Source of the DNA: Gnetum montanum
Lineage: Eukaryota > Streptophyta > Gnetopsida > Gnetales > Gnetaceae
Direction of reading: 5' to 3'
NCBI GenBank assembly: GCA_015680685.1
Contig: MNCI01029342.1
Coordinates: 50,957 to 85,072, forward strand
Length of the DNA: 34,116 nucleotides
Shown here piece by piece: positions 1 through 10,100 of the stretch (its first letter is position 1; every line of letters begins with the position of its first letter). A program made the position numbers and the translations under genes. Under the pieces are notes generated by a model. The model was not told where the DNA came from and made no database searches. It was given only the letters and a program-made list of their open reading frames with translations.

Positions 1-529
1 ATCATAAATGATGTTTTGTTACACCTAGTGTAGTGTTTCATCTAGTAAGAAACCACACTTTGTATGTAGTATTGCACAAGATGCACTACTGCACCTAGCG
101 TAATGCCACACCACTTCAGTTACAAACCTGAAAATGATATTTATCCAAGAAGGAAAGCTTAAAATTATCTTTGATTTTCCATTTTTTATTTGATGTAAGA
201 GTTTCTTATCTTCCTTTGGGTAAGTGTGCAATTTATTTTTTCTTGTGTATTTTGAGTTGTTACTTTACTATGTTGTAAGATTTTATTAGAGTATGCTTTT
301 GTAGTCTAACATCATTTGGTCAATGCAAAGTCAAGTGTTTGCATAATTTTTAAAGATCATTTTAATTTTCTTAAATATTTCAATTTTATTTTATTGAATC
401 ATGATGATGACATATAATTAATAAATTTATTTATTCAATTTAGAAATTATCATTGATTTAATTATTTTAGATAGGTTAGCATAGTTGTATGAAGCTTTGT
501 GATGTTACCATGCTACTTGAGGAGATCAT
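1..529. other. AT-rich stretch with no recognisable gene
   Basis: I see no coding pattern, repeat array or known transposon domain here. Short open frames are at the length expected by chance in AT-rich DNA. It may be the upstream part of the retrotransposon whose gag starts near 1112, or older host DNA. Confidence 0.5.
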
Positions 530-997
530 GCCTATATGTAATGATGTTGGGTAATCAAGGATATGATTCAAAAGGTTTTATTTCTTTGATGTATTCATGT
601 CACACATATCCCATAAGGAAGTGTGGCATGGTTTATGTGTGAGTTTGATTCCATGTTACATTTGTTCCATAAGGGATTATAATGTGAAGGAGTGTTTTAT
701 TTATTTTTCATATGTGAACATTATATAAGGTGTTGTAATGAGTTTTAATCATTATTTTATTCCTTATATTTATAAAATGCCTAAAATTTATAAGGTTATA
801 AAATATAAAATTATCATTTTTCTACAATGGCAACACATGTTTCTTTGCTTGTATCATATGTATCATTTCTTAAATGTAACCATATATACAAGTAAATTTT
901 ACAATTCATATTCTTGTAATATTTGATGTTTGTAACTTGTTCCTTTCATGTATCATTGATGGATCCATTATAGTCTCAGCCATGAGGACCTCTATCA
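530..997 (+). repeat. Tentative LTR 3' part before a Gypsy gag
   Basis: The stretch holds a TATA-like box (TATATAAGG near 722) and ends with CA at 997, directly before a PBS-like sequence and about 115 bp before the gag frame. That order (TATA, CA end, PBS, gag) is what an LTR would give. The 5' boundary is not visible and no partner LTR was found in the window, so the start is a guess. Confidence 0.3.
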
Positions 998-1018
998 TTG
1001 GCATTTTTTCCAATCAAG
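998..1018 (+). other. Tentative primer binding site, decayed
   Basis: TTGGCATTTTTTCC matches the OTA-type PBS TTGGCGCCGTTGCC at about nine of fourteen positions, with differences mostly C to T, G to A or G to T. It follows a CA dinucleotide, as a PBS follows an LTR. Support is weak alone and comes mainly from its position before the gag pseudogene. Confidence 0.3.
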
Positions 1019-1111
1019 ATGATTGTAAATTGCTTATTTTATGTATACATTCACAAGTTTTCTTTTCTTAGTTCTTGATTTTGTAGGAAATAAAGGATCA
1101 AAGTAATCATA

Positions 1112-2165
1112 GTTGAATTGAACAAAAAGAATAGATTACAAAAGAAGCATCAATTGGTTCAAATTACTTTTAAAAATAGGATGAATGAAGCAACACCTCC
1201 TATTATGGTGAAACCTCTTCAAGATATACCAAAAAAATGGCATCATGCACATGGATAATTTTGTAAAGAATCTAGGGAAGTTATACCTACTGCCTTTGAG
1301 GAGGATTTATCTAATCAAGGCTTCAATAAGGATTTAGAATATTATGAATCCATGTTATCTCAACAATCAAAGTATGTTGCTCATGAGAAGTAATAGCTTC
1401 TAGATATGATTACAGAGCAAGAGTATGGTTGTATACATGTTGAGAAGCAGGTAGGATCTTTTGCTAGAGAATATCATTGCTACAACATGAATGATTATAG
1501 GGGAAGGAGGTCTATGCATCTTTGTCTATGGGGCTTGAAATATGCTTGTGATGATCTGAAGTAGTCCATTATTCCACATTTTTCTTACCTTCATTTAAGT
1601 AAATAGGTTGATGACTTGGATGAACCATTATTTCCATTGATGTAGAAGGATCAAATTTATGATGTGGTTTTCATTATACCTAAAAGTATTAAGAAGATAA
1701 AAACCAAAAAGATTGATATGGTTGACATTCCCACATTTGACAGGTAATTGAATGATGATCTATATATTCATGTTCAAATGTTTATCATTATTTGTGGATT
1801 GTAAGCATTAAATAATAAGTGGTAGAAACTCCATATTTTCTTACATATACTCACTAATCATGCTAAAACATGGCATCAAGCTCTATCACCCAGTTCCATC
1901 TCTTCTTGGGTAAACATATTAAAACCTTTTAATTTTAGGTTTCAATATTATGCCTAAGTCAAAAATCTTAGAAAAAAAGATAGCAAGCTAGAAATAAGAT
2001 ATCAATGAATCATTGGATGTGGTCATAAAATGATATAATTTCATGCTCAATTAGTGTCCAAATCATGGATTCAATAATATAACCGATTAATGCACATTGT
2101 AGAAGGACTTCAACCATAAACTAATGAAAGGCTAAATATGGATTTCATGGGTAATCTCTATTGAC
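1112..2165 (+). pseudogene. gag: Ty3/Gypsy gag pseudogene
   Basis: One reading frame runs for about 350 codons with roughly a dozen scattered stops and no obvious frameshift, so it decayed by point mutation. The N-terminal part is acidic and polar. Near 1725 it reads VDIPTFD, followed at 1830-1925 by HIFLHILTNHAKTWHQAL and SPSSISSWVNIL, which fit the capsid core of plant retrotransposon gag proteins (FP-TL-A-W-L then SI-SW). Gag would form the particle that packages element RNA. The frame ends abruptly near 2165 where Copia-like sequence begins, which suggests that the Copia element inserted into it or that a deletion joined them. No zinc knuckle or pol follows. Confidence 0.6.
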
Positions 2166-2176
2166 CTTTTAATATG

Positions 2177-3398
2177 TCAAAACCTTGAGAAAAATGGAGA
2201 ACAATAATGCTTGTGTGGTTTTTGTGTGTATAGGGAAAGAAATTGGATTAAGACAAAGGGAGAGCTCAAATAAGAAGGACATCTACAAGGTCTCAAGGAA
2301 GCATGTGGGAGTTCAAAGAATATGGACAAGAAATGAAGACTTCAATGCTCAACTCTGGTGTTCAAAAGGAAGCCTTAGCATTGAATAATTAATTATAGAG
2401 AAGACATCTCGAAGAATCAACAAACGTCTCCCATCAAGTAAAGATGTCTCCTAACAAGAGTAGATGTCTTGTCTAAAGTAAAGAATAACTAGTGAAGATG
2501 TCTTGCAAAAATAGTAGATGTCTACTATTAAGATAAGATGTCTCCTTAATGATGAAGATGTCTTGGTGAAGTTGAAAGTTTCTTAGAAGAAGACATCTCT
2601 CAAAAACTATAGACATCTCCCTTGTTAAGAAGACATCTCCTTAGAGGTATCTCCTTTGTGAAGAATACATCTTTCATGAATGGAAGTATAACGCAATAAG
2701 ATGTCTCATTCTCAAAGAAGATATCTCTAGTGACTATAAGATAGATGTTGCATGAATTCCAAGGTGATTTTGAAAACATCAAGGCTATAAGAATACTTCA
2801 TTCTTTTGGTGAATGTGCAAGTGTTGTATGCAAGCAAGTGTCAACATCAAGCAATCATTTTGCATATTATTCTATTCTATTTGTGTGTCTAATTGTACTA
2901 TCTTTTGTACTATTGTAAGAGATCTGTTGTGTTGTATCTCAAAGTGCAAGGACTAGCAAATTAGTTACATCCTTTCAATGTAATTCTTGTTTCTCTGTTG
3001 TTGCCCTGTGGGGTTGATGTGCCTCTTGTAAGAAGGCATTGTCCTTGAGCTTGTCAGGATCCTGGAGATTGAGTATTAGTGTAGCATCACAATATTTTGA
3101 AGCAAAGCACAAATTTGTAAAGGTTTTGCGATCCTAGAAACCACATTCTAAGCTTGTCAAGACCATGTGGGGTTGAGTGGATTTGTGGTGTCAAATCACT
3201 CCAGAGTGGAGCTTAGCGCTATATAGGGTGTGGTACCCTTCAAATCACATTTTGAGAGGAACAAAGTCTTGAGGTATGCAAGCGATCTACCCTCCGAGTG
3301 TGGACTACCCAATTTGGGAAACCATGCTAAAATTGGTTGTGATCTTTGTGGCTGAAAATTTTATTCTAGGGAACCTATTCATTCGCCCCGTTGCCTCC
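2177..3398 (+). repeat. Candidate 5' LTR of a Ty1/Copia element
   Basis: The stretch upstream of the Copia gag ends with a pyrimidine- and C-rich segment (CCTATTCATTCGCCCCG near 3374-3390) like the ends of many plant Copia LTRs, followed by a PBS-like sequence. It contains the AGATGTCT/AGACATCT array at 2402-2750. A TGTCAAAACC start near 2175 is possible but unproven, and I could not find a matching 3' LTR, so both ends are approximate. Confidence 0.45.
2402..2750. repeat. Spaced array of AGACATCT / AGATGTCT octamers
   Basis: The octamer AGATGTCT and its reverse complement AGACATCT occur exactly at 2402, 2442, 2462, 2496, 2516, 2536, 2556, 2591, 2611, 2631 and 2699. One- or two-base variants lie at 2422, 2645, 2665 and 2719. 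Start-to-start distances are 20, 14, or 34-35 (14 plus 20). The first half is mostly AGATGTCT, and 2591-2638 is in the other orientation. Sequence between octamers is not conserved, so this is a motif array rather than a simple satellite. It lies inside the presumed U3 of the Copia LTR. Confidence 0.85.
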
Positions 3399-3404
3399 CT
3401 TTAA

Positions 3405-3417
3405 TGGTCAATGATCC
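3405..3417 (+). other. Probable Copia primer binding site, decayed
   Basis: TGGTCAATGATCC resembles the initiator-Met-type plant PBS TGGTATCAGAGCC when a small gap is allowed. It lies just after the C-rich LTR end and 60 bp before the gag ATG, the expected place. Confidence 0.4.
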
Positions 3418-3478
3418 TGAAGTGTATAAAAGTTTGGTACTCTTACCACCAATTTTACATCATCTTCAAGAGTGAACT

Positions 3479-4952
3479 ATGGACGGAACCTCTTATACAA
3501 AGCCATCCATTTTCAATGGATTCAACTTTACCTTTTGGAAAGCTAAGATTCAAGGATTCTTTAAATCTATCAAGTTCAAAGTTTGGGAATCCATCCTTGA
3601 AGGCTACATACCACCCATTGACAGCTCCTCCAGAACCATCAAGCCCCATAATAAATGGAGACAAGAAGAAAAAGATAAGTTCATTTTTGACTCAAAAGCT
3701 AATAATTGTTTATATTGCACTTTAAATAAATCTGAGTTTCATAGAGTAGTTAGATGTAAAATGGCTAAATAACTTTGGCAAACATTAGAAGCTACTTATG
3801 AGGGAACCTCAATATTTAAATAATATAAATTATTATTTTTGCAAAATGAGTATGATAAGCTCAAGATGTGAGAAGGAGAGAAAATAAAAGATTATTTTTC
3901 TAGAGCAAATGATCTTGTTATGGATATTAGAGAGAAAGATTTTCTAAAAATTCATGTTCTTATAAAAATGATTAGAATGCTACAATCAAAATTTAGGCCA
4001 AAGGTGATAGCAATGAAAGAAATTATGGATTTTTCAATGCTAAAATTTGAAGAACTTCAAAGTGTTATCATTACTTATGAAATGAATCTCATAAGTGAAG
4101 GATCCATTCAAGAGAGGAAACCTATAGCCTTAAAATTAGTCACTGAGGAAAAAGAACTTAATGAGCCAAATGAGGGAGTAAAGAGGAGATAGCCCTTATC
4201 TCAAGGAAGCTACAAAGACTCTTAGCAAAGAGGGCTAAAAATGCCAATCAACAAAGATAGAACCCTTTCAGAGGTAAAGAGAGAGGTAAAATTTTTCCAA
4301 GTTCATCTTTTGATTCTTCCTCTATAGAATGTTGGGTTTGTGCTGGAATGGACCATATGGCCTCCAACTATCCTAGTAGTGGTAGGCTGCAACACAAGAA
4401 CAAATCCAATGATGAGGTGAAGAAGACCAACTTCTATAAAAATTGGGATGATGGGGAGAAAAGTGAGGAGCAAGTGAAAGATGATGTGAAAATTTCTCAT
4501 CTCATTTGCATGGCCCTCATACATGATGATGCTGACTCATCAAATGATGATCTTAATGATGAAGAAATATTTGATCTTTTATGCAATGAGCTTTTGTCCT
4601 TTCAAAATATTTGTAATCAGTTAAACAAGAAAGTAAAAACTAAGGATCAGGAAATTTTCCTATTGAACTTAACTATTTCTAATCTTACTAAGGAGCTCTC
4701 AGACCTAAGGGCTATGAATGAAAAGCTAGCCTTATCTTTGAATATGCCAAAATAGAAATTGTAGATGTCAAACTTGTGAATGAAAGGATGGTAAAGAAAA
4801 AGGAATTCCTTTGGATGGTATTGGGACAAGGAAGAAGTCCACATGATAAGAGTGGACTAGGATGTTGTGCACAAGAGAAAGAGAAGACTCTCACAAATAA
4901 ATTTTTAGGAGGGAGAAAAGCCTTGAAGATTGAGGAAGTATGCAAAAGATGA
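3479..4952 (+). pseudogene. gag: Ty1/Copia gag pseudogene with coiled coil
   Basis: The ATG at 3479 starts MDGTSYTKPSIFNGFNFTFW, typical of plant Copia gag (F-G-NF--W). LWQTLEATYEGTS follows a TAA-type stop at 3770. One frame continues to about 4188; a one-base shift then moves the gene into the frame that carries a zinc knuckle at 4330-4371. That knuckle reads C-x2-C-x4-H-x4-Y: the last Cys codon is now TAT, so metal binding should be lost. A heptad-rich coiled-coil stretch follows at about 4585-4755 (QLNKKVKTKDQEIFLLNL and onward). The C-terminus near 4841-4952 includes the gag tail signature DKSGLG. Gag would build the particle. Several stops and at least two frame changes make it non-functional. 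No protease, integrase or RT follows; the element is cut off after gag. Confidence 0.85.
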
Positions 4953-5124
4953 GAAACCTTGAAAGAGAAATTTCATTCCTTAGCTTTATAAGCACCTTCA
5001 CTCTCCTCGATAGAATAGGAGGTAAGTAGAGCTAAGTTTTTGTTTTTGTTTTTCTAAGAATCTATTAAGACTATAGTCCTTGGTAACTTATTCCAAATCC
5101 CATCCTATTAAACCTTTTTAGTAA
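4953..5124. other. Unassigned sequence after Copia gag
   Basis: This short stretch lies between the gag stop and the second octamer array. It has a T-rich run near 5036-5052. A deletion that removed Copia pol must lie in or near it, but the junction is not visible. Confidence 0.4.
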
Positions 5125-5248
5125 AGACATTTACCTAAAGACATCTTCTAAGAGACATCTACTGAAAACAAGAGATGTATACATGAAGATGTCTACTCAT
5201 GAAATGAGATGTCTAAATAATTTTTCTTACAATGTATCATAGATGTTT
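5125..5248. repeat. Second AGACATCT / AGATGTCT array
   Basis: Exact octamers lie at 5139, 5153, 5187 and 5207, with one-base variants at 5125, 5173 and 5241. Spacings are 14, 14, 20, 14, 20 and 34, the same 14/20 rule as the array at 2402-2750. The first three are AGACATCT-type and the rest AGATGTCT-type. Flanking sequence does not match the first array. It is best read as the remnant of the U3 of a 3' LTR of the same Copia family. Confidence 0.75.
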
Positions 5249-6088
5249 ACTATGTAGGAGGCTTGGTGAGTTTGACCAGGCACATTGGAGTAATGTGATG
5301 ACTTTCCACTACAATGAAATGTGTCTCTAAACAACTGCCTCCAAGGCTTCGTCCTACAAACACAACGTAGAGAAAACAAGAGAATAACCACACAACATGA
5401 GATAAGAGTAAACTACTGGTTGTGAGGATGTTGAAAGTGCTACAAGTGTTGGACCAATTGTAAGAGCTTGTAGTGCCAAATTAGGAAGGCTAGTGTAGAT
5501 GTCGAAACCAAAAAGCTACAAAAGCTCCAGTAACCACACTAGAGATGAGCACCCCAAGGAGGCTAGCAAAGTCGCTGAGGGTGATGGAAATGCAAGTGCT
5601 CGAGACTCCACACCAAGGACTAGGGCTTGGAAATCCAACAAAATGGCAAAGAGCTAGGATGCTGAATGCACTTCCAAGCTTGGGCAATGGTGAGGGCTAG
5701 AGGATGGTAGTGAGGTGGTTGGGCCACAGTACTATTGGTACTCCAATGGATGGTGATAATGGTGAGAGCTCCAACCAATAATGAAATACCCAAGGCTGGT
5801 AGTGCTGTCAGTGCAACCTAGGGGTGGTACTACTGGAGATGGTGGTAGGAGCTTCGGAAGATCAACAAAATACCTAAGGGCATCTCCAAAGGATCAGCAA
5901 AATGCTAAGGGTGGTAACACTATAAATGTTCTAGAGCCTTTTTTCTTAACAACATGAACTCCATTATAGAACTACAATGCCTTGCTCTATCCTATCCATG
6001 AGGTGTGGGAAAATGATAGAGGATTGAAAATATTCATGCTCACTTGTCCATAGAACTGTGCAAGTTGAGCCATGTGTGCTAAACTATG
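5249..6088. other. Unassigned sequence, G- and A-rich on the plus strand
   Basis: No transposon domain or gene is recognised. Around 5690-5930 the sequence is rich in GGTGGTAG and GATGGTG-like words, which hints at decayed low-complexity sequence. By position it would be the 3' untranslated region or 3' LTR area of the minus-strand OTA element ending at 6475. No LTR match to 18247-18860 was seen. Confidence 0.4.
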
Positions 6089-6089
6089 A

Positions 6090-6440
6090 ACCTAGTTTAG
6101 GGTCCTGGTAGACTATGATGTTCTAGTTTATAGTCATAACAAACTAATGTCTGCTAGTTTAACATCATAGTAGATAGTGGATGTTGTGCCAACTTAATGT
6201 CATGAAGTAAGGATGAGCCATGCTAGTTTATACTCATAGCAGACTATCTTATGGATGCTAGTTTTAGCATCATGGCCCAAGGATGATCTATGCTAGTTTA
6301 ACATCATAGTATACTCTCTGTGCTAGTTTAACATTATAGCAGATGCTCTATGCTAGTTTCATATTGTAGTAGACACTCTATGCCAATTTAACATCGTAGC
6401 GGATGCTCTATGCTAGTTTAACATCGTAGTAGACACATGC
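6090..6440. repeat. Minisatellite, about 30-35 bp period
   Basis: About eleven degenerate units contain TGCTAGTTTAACATCATAG. Unit starts include 6152, 6187, 6221, 6256, 6291, 6321, 6351, 6381 and 6411; the last five are exactly 30 bp apart and earlier ones 34-35 bp. On the minus strand it lies 35 bp after the integrase stop at 6475. Ogre/Tat elements are known to carry variable tandem repeats between pol and the 3' LTR, which fits this position. Confidence 0.85.
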
Positions 6441-6474
6441 TTCCCTTACTTTGTTGTCGATGTGGCATTGCATA

Positions 6475-7560
6475 CTAGGCATAGTACGACTTCAAGTACG
6501 AATGGTTGATTTGATTAAAAAACTCATTGCTTTCTAGGTTAGCAAGCTTGAATGCTCCATTGTCATAGGCCTTGGTGACCAAGAAAGGCCCTTCCCAGTT
6601 GGCTGAGAATTTATCCGCAAGTTTGCAAATGGCCTTGAGGACTAAGTCTCCTCTCCTAATTAGGAGTTGATGCTGATTGTGGCTATGCTTTTTCCATTTC
6701 TTTTCTTAGCACTATTTAATGCAATCAAGCATCTACATGTGCTCCTCCTCTATAGAGTTGAGATCAATGATTCTCAACTTGTTGTTCTAAGCCTTGTCAA
6801 TGAAGCTCAAGAGGATCACACGAAGCAATGGGACTTACAATTCAAGGGGCAATATCACTTCAAACCCATACACAAGGCTATATGGTGTCTTACCTATTGT
6901 TATTCTCTATGTTGTGTGGTAGGGCCATAGTGCATAGACTAGCTACTCGTGCCATCATCATTTGCCATTACTAAGAACCTTCTTCAGAAGGTTGACGATG
7001 ACCTTATTTGTGACCTCTGTTTGGCCATTCATCTACGTAAAGTATGATAATGAAAAAGAATGCTTAATGCTAAGGTGTTCTAGAAGGATTTAATTTCTAC
7101 ACTGCTAAACAGTTGTCCATTTTCTGTGACTATAGTCATGGGTAGACCAAGTTAATATAGTCTTCCTAAGGGAATAGCTTCAACCCACTTGGTAAAGTAT
7201 TCAGTTGTAGTTATGATGAACCTATGTCTTACGAAAGACTTATGTGTGATAGGTCCTATCATATCCAACCCCCAATTTTGAAATGACCATGTAATCTACA
7301 TGGTATGTAGCTCAGTGGGTGGCACATGCATTAAGTTGTCATTCTGTTGACATACATCACACATCTTAACTTGAAAATGCAATTGCACTTCATGTAAGGC
7401 CAATAGTAGCCTAAGCATCTAATTTTCAATGCCATTGCCCTGGGTGCTATGTGACCGTCGCACAATCCCTCGTGAACTTGATGAACAATCATTTATGCTT
7501 CGTTGTCGCTAATGTAGGTTAGTAGTATGCCATCATAGGATCTACAACATAGTGTGTTAT
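6475..7560 (-). pseudogene. int: OTA Gypsy integrase pseudogene (pol C-terminus)
   Basis: Read on the minus strand, the order is a zinc-binding HHCC-like region (HEGLCDGH near 7465, GYYWPYMKC near 7395, then Cys pairs), the catalytic core (NWGLDMIGPI with Asp at 7263-7265, YFTKWVEAIPLG near 7190), IVTENG with the second Asp changed to Glu at 7122-7124, and NGQTEVTNKV with the third acid at 7015-7017. The C-terminal domain reads RRGDLVLKAI and NWEGPFLVTKAYDNGAFKL and stops with TAG at 6475-6477. Integrase would insert element DNA into the genome. At least two frameshifts and several stops kill it. It continues from the RNase H at 7600-8020. Confidence 0.88.
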
Positions 7561-8020
7561 CACCTGCAAGGACATACTACAGTGACCATTTTTGCATTGC
7601 ATCCTTTTGGGCAGTGGTTATATGTTGCAAAGGCTCACCCTATTGAAGGTATGCCTTAATGTCATCGTACCATTCTTGTATGTAAGTTGTTCTTGTTGTG
7701 GCTATGGATGCAATGTCAGTTGTTTATGTGATAGACTTAGTGCATTCTATTACTAAGGTGGGCAAGCTATGAAACATGTTAGGTGCAATGTTTAAGGCTA
7801 ATGTAGCTAATGCGTTAGCAATGGTGTTCTCATTGTGGGGAATGTGTTGGATATCTATGATTACAAATTGTTTGAGTAAGTGCTTTGCCAAGTCATAGTA
7901 AGGTTGTAAGTGTTATGCTTTGCAAGTGTAAACCTCCGTAACTTGGTTAAAAACTAACTGTAATCACCTTGGATCACTAGGTCTTGAATTCCTAGGTCGC
8001 AGGTTACTAAGATGGCAAAC
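7561..8020 (-). pseudogene. OTA pol: second (archaeal-type) RNase H pseudogene
   Basis: On the minus strand the frame reads CDLGIQDLVIQGDYS, then NQVTEVYTCKA, YYDLAKHLLKQF, DIQHIPHNENTIANALATLA, then a linker (WYDDIKAYL, KDAMQKWSL) into integrase. The pattern GDSQLV-NQV-ALA-LA is that of the additional RNase H found before integrase in the Tat/Ogre branch; assigning it to that branch is inference from motifs. A frameshift lies near 7945 and stops occur where Q is expected. Homology stops at about 8017, directly against the plus-strand element, so RT and the first RNase H of this minus-strand element are missing. Confidence 0.7.
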
Positions 8021-9060
8021 TTAGAAAAAGAAAAAGTGCAGAGAAGTACAACTACAATCCTTCCATCTGCAAGCAGGAGTTTTGATTCTGTGATAGCAAA
8101 AATGAATCTGAATGTGATGAGGGGATGTATAAAAAAGCCTTACCACTTCAACAATTCCAATTTGAACTTATGACCAAGGTTGATTAGTTAAGAGACTCCA
8201 TGGATAGCAGATTTCAAGCTGTCCTCAAAATTGCTGAAGAGTCCCAAGAATAAGGTAGTGATCATGAGTGCAAGATATGCAAAGAAGCTAAACATTGATA
8301 TTACAAAGGTAAGGAAAAAATTTCTACAATAGAAGATGTTGCAGACAGTGAATAAGATGATGACCATGGATGTGATATCTACTAGTATGAACATCCCAAG
8401 GGATGTTTCCTCATTGTGTTACATCTTCGAGAGTCTAGGGTGTATGCCTTACATCCATAACTTACACAAAGGAAAACATCTAGAAGGTTACCTTATCCTC
8501 AAGCAAATCTTCGACCATTCCACTAGAAACAACCATATTATCCAAGCAGAGCTCCATTGCAACTATACAAATAGTACCAACAATGGTAGCAACCACAATC
8601 ATGGGTGCTTGCACCGCCTAGGCAACAATACCCCTATAGGCAACCTGATCCATATGGTTATCATGTTCAAAAACCCATGTCTCAATGTGAATCTTCCAAT
8701 CACATTTCTTAGTTACAACCTTACTAACACCCTTCTAACTATTATCGAACTCCATCTTCGCATGAACGAAGGGACACTACCTCCTATCCTTATCCTCCTC
8801 CTATCCCTACACATACTTCTCATCTAGTTGCACAGCTACCACCTACTCCACCAATGCAAGGTGAACTACCCACTCAACCACAATAACACAATGCTATGAG
8901 GGCTATTAATTTGCAACCTAATCATCAATTGAAGGGGTCAATTTCTCGATCAAAGAAAAGTCCTTCTTTTGACCCCATAGTCCACCTAAGCCTTCACCTA
9001 CACCTACAATTGACAACCCTGCTCTTGCCTCTTCCTCCATATTAGATTCCTTTGGGCCTC
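8020..9060 (+). pseudogene. gag: OTA gag pseudogene, N-terminally truncated
   Basis: This is the C-terminal half of a gag related to the copies at 13000-18220 (-) and 21218-23130 (+). The stretch near 8150-8250 reads ELMTKVD and RFQAVLKIAEESQE, matching the NDIATKVEKMWDF..LKIIEE segment of the minus copy. A zinc-knuckle-like motif at 8371-8406 (C-x2-Y-x3-H-x3-C, with Cys 2 now Tyr and a stop after it) is followed by HLRESRVYALHP and a tail rich in Q, P and Y (near 8600-8950). The capsid N-terminal half is absent; the frame starts at the junction with the minus-strand RNase H. Many in-frame stops. Confidence 0.75.
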
Positions 9061-9124
9061 CTTCAAACTAAACTCTACCAAGGATCCATACCATAATGCT
9101 TACTCACACCATGTCTGACTAGAT

Positions 9125-9570
9125 CTATGTAGGAAACCTTCCCAAGAAATTAGCTAATCCTGGAAGTCTTCTAATTTATTTTCAGATTGTTGGGAATGAA
9201 CCATGCAAGGCTCTTCTTAATTTAGGTTTTGGTGTTAAATTTAATTTTTCATTAGATGTACACTGCTTGGAACCTTCCTCCTCTTAAGAAGAGCAATATC
9301 AAATTAGAAATAGTAGACTAGTCCATTACTATTCTGTTGGGCTTGGTAGAAGACATTGTGACCATTGTCTATGGGTGGTCTTATCCTACTGACTTCCTAG
9401 TAATCAAAATGGAGAATTGCAAAGGGGACTTTTGAATCATTATGGAAATAGCATGGTTGCACATAGTAGATGCAAGAATGGGCATCAAAGATCTTTCCCT
9501 AGAAATCTCTAAAGAAAATGCATTTGGAAAGATCAAAAAGAAGAGAGTTCCATGCATCATGTACAATGAT
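9125..9570 (+). pseudogene. pr: OTA protease pseudogene
   Basis: The order LPKKLANPGSL, NEPCKALLNLGFGV, SNIKLEIVD, VEDIVTIVYGWSYPTDFLVI, IIMEIAWLHIVDARMGI fits the retroviral-type aspartic protease of plant Gypsy elements, which cuts gag-pol. The catalytic D-[ST]-G region reads N-L-G at 9219-9227, so the active Asp is Asn. Frame changes occur near 9285 and 9340. It is followed without a break by the linker to RT. Confidence 0.75.
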
Positions 9571-10100
9571 AGTGGGTGTAATTGTGTACAAAAACTTTGG
9601 GCTATCAAGCAAGCATCCATCTCTATATGCAAACAGGTGTGCACCAAAAATAGAAATTCAAAGGTATCTATACATAGCAACCACAAAATAGAAGGGTACC
9701 CAATGGCTAACCATTGATTCAAAAAGCAACACACTTTGCATGAAACCAGCTAAGAGCCTAACATGTGAATATGTCACGAGCATGGATGAACTTGAACAAG
9801 TTCATCACCAACTCTCTGATGATACAAATGATGAAACATATTGGGGAGAGTTGGAAATTCTTGAGAACTTCAAGATACAGCCCCTTGAACTGAAAATTCT
9901 ACCAACTAGAATGGAATATGTATTTTTAAAAAATAAGAAGCCAGTTATAATCAATGCAAGACTTGCTCTAGAATAGAAAGAGATGCTACTAAAGGTAGTT
10001 GAAAGATAGTCAATAGCTTTTGCTTTATCATATCCTAAACTCATAGGGATTGATCCTAGGATATGCCAAAATCGCATTTACATCAACCCGACCATGAAGC
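9571..10100 (+). pseudogene. Pol linker between protease and RT
   Basis: Two open stretches (to 9717 and 9740-9976) continue the polyprotein. The second includes LKILPTRMEYVFLKNKKPVIIN, which fits the L-LK-AFL-----PVIIN segment that precedes RT in OTA elements. It is followed by IDPRICQNRIYI, the equivalent of the I-P-IC-HRI segment just ahead of RT. It has no catalytic role of its own. Confidence 0.65.

Noticed and set aside
2402-2750. Regular array that could suggest a CRISPR
   Set aside because: The repeated word is only 8 bp, occurs in both orientations, and intervals are 6-12 bp. This is a plant nuclear LTR context; no cas genes.
3455-3664. Minus-strand open frame over the Copia gag start
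   Set aside because: It is a shadow of the well-supported plus-strand gag.
5490-5687. 65-codon minus-strand open frame
   Set aside because: Serine- and phenylalanine-rich with no family resemblance; within chance length.
6090-6440. Minisatellite as a CRISPR array
   Set aside because: Whole units repeat with drift; there are no unique spacers between constant repeats.
8188-8394. Minus-strand open frame with membrane-like sequence
   Set aside because: It is antisense to the plus-strand gag segment that matches two other gag copies.
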